A stretch of DNA of 64,000 nucleotides from Methylobacter sp. S3L5C. Lineage in GTDB: Bacteria; Pseudomonadota; Gammaproteobacteria; Methylococcales; Methylomonadaceae. Position numbers and translations under genes: made by a program. Under the pieces are notes generated by a model, which saw only the letters and a program-made list of their open reading frames with translations, was not told where the DNA came from and made no database searches. Of this stretch, positions 63,946 through 64,000 are shown in pieces; the stretch's first letter is position 1; each line of letters opens with the position of its first letter. The DNA lies in contig NZ_CP076024.1 of the NCBI RefSeq assembly GCF_022788635.1, positions 3,348,001 to 3,412,000 of the forward strand, in the 5' to 3' direction.

Positions 63946-64000
63946 ATGACTAACAGAAATTGGCAGGAAAAGACTGGCACCGTTTTTTGGTTGACGGCTG
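63946..64000 (+). CDS. Possible gene start at window edge
   Basis: An ATG at 63946 opens a frame (MTNRNWQEKTGTVFWLTA) that runs to the window end. The hydrophobic stretch VFWLTA after a polar start could be a membrane protein or a P-loop-like strand; too little is visible to name it. No ribosome-binding site is obvious. Confidence 0.3.
   Translation, partial: MTNRNWQEKTGTVFWLTA

Noticed and set aside
63946-64000. APS kinase start at the window end (TGTVFWLT resembles the strand before a P-loop)
   Set aside because: The next codon gives Ala rather than the Gly of the P-loop strand, and only 18 codons are visible.

Overview
The window looks like a chromosomal segment of a gammaproteobacterium of moderate GC (mid-40s percent by eye). 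The order nrdR-ribD-ribE-ribBA-ribH-nusB-thiL-pgpA and a fimT-pilV-pilW-pilX-pilY1-pilE minor pilin operon are typical of that class. Combined with many degenerate IS elements, this would fit a methanotroph of the Methylococcales, but that placement is inference and no marker for it is present.

Layout. 1-1.3 kb: the 5' end of a group II intron lying inside a broken IS66-type transposase. 1.4-5.7 kb: a MacB-like ABC transporter operon (adaptor, ATPase, two permeases). 5.9-10 kb: UDP-ManNAcA precursor genes (wecC, wecB) and a phosphohexomutase. 10.3-11 kb: a YdjM-like membrane hydrolase. 11.1-19.2 kb: the minor pilin/PilY1 operon. 19.3-20.1 kb: a repeat-rich scar with an IS630 remnant. 20.1-26.2 kb: the housekeeping riboflavin/nusB/thiL block. 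26.3-33.3 kb: unrelated metabolic and transport genes (oxidoreductase, polyphosphate glucokinase, DUF1097, GDT1-family and ZIP metal transporters, two SDRs). 33.3-34.9 kb: a decayed IS66 that cut a cysC gene. 35-61.5 kb: a large surface-polysaccharide locus, almost all on the minus strand. 61.8-63.4 kb: a dead IS4-family element carrying a nested 93-bp MITE. The last 0.6 kb is AT-rich, with perhaps one gene start at the edge.

The polysaccharide locus is the most interesting part. It holds a complete set for GDP-D-glycero-D-manno-heptose (gmhA, hddA, gmhB, hddC). With it are a Cj1427-like GDP-heptose 4-dehydrogenase candidate, a ColD-type (His instead of Lys) PLP 3-dehydratase, a split transketolase, a GDP-fucose-synthase-like epimerase/reductase and a B12/radical SAM enzyme. 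This suggests a deoxygenated, possibly chain-branched GDP-heptose. An L-2-hydroxyglutarate oxidase gene beside gmhB would fit as a clean-up enzyme, because Cj1427-type dehydrogenases are known to dispose of their hydride on 2-oxoglutarate. Export would use the Wzm/Wzt ABC transporter. Methyltransferases, a sulfotransferase and large multidomain glycosyltransferases are the likely assembly and capping enzymes. Three consecutive proteins of the locus share a short aromatic-rich module in several copies that I cannot name.

Mobile DNA has shaped the window: a group II intron inside an IS66 transposase, an IS66 inside cysC, an IS630 fragment next to a truncated antitoxin-like gene, and a MITE with IS630 ends inside an IS4 transposase. 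Two heptanucleotide tandem repeats sit at the 5' ends of thiL and of a UDP-xylose synthase gene.
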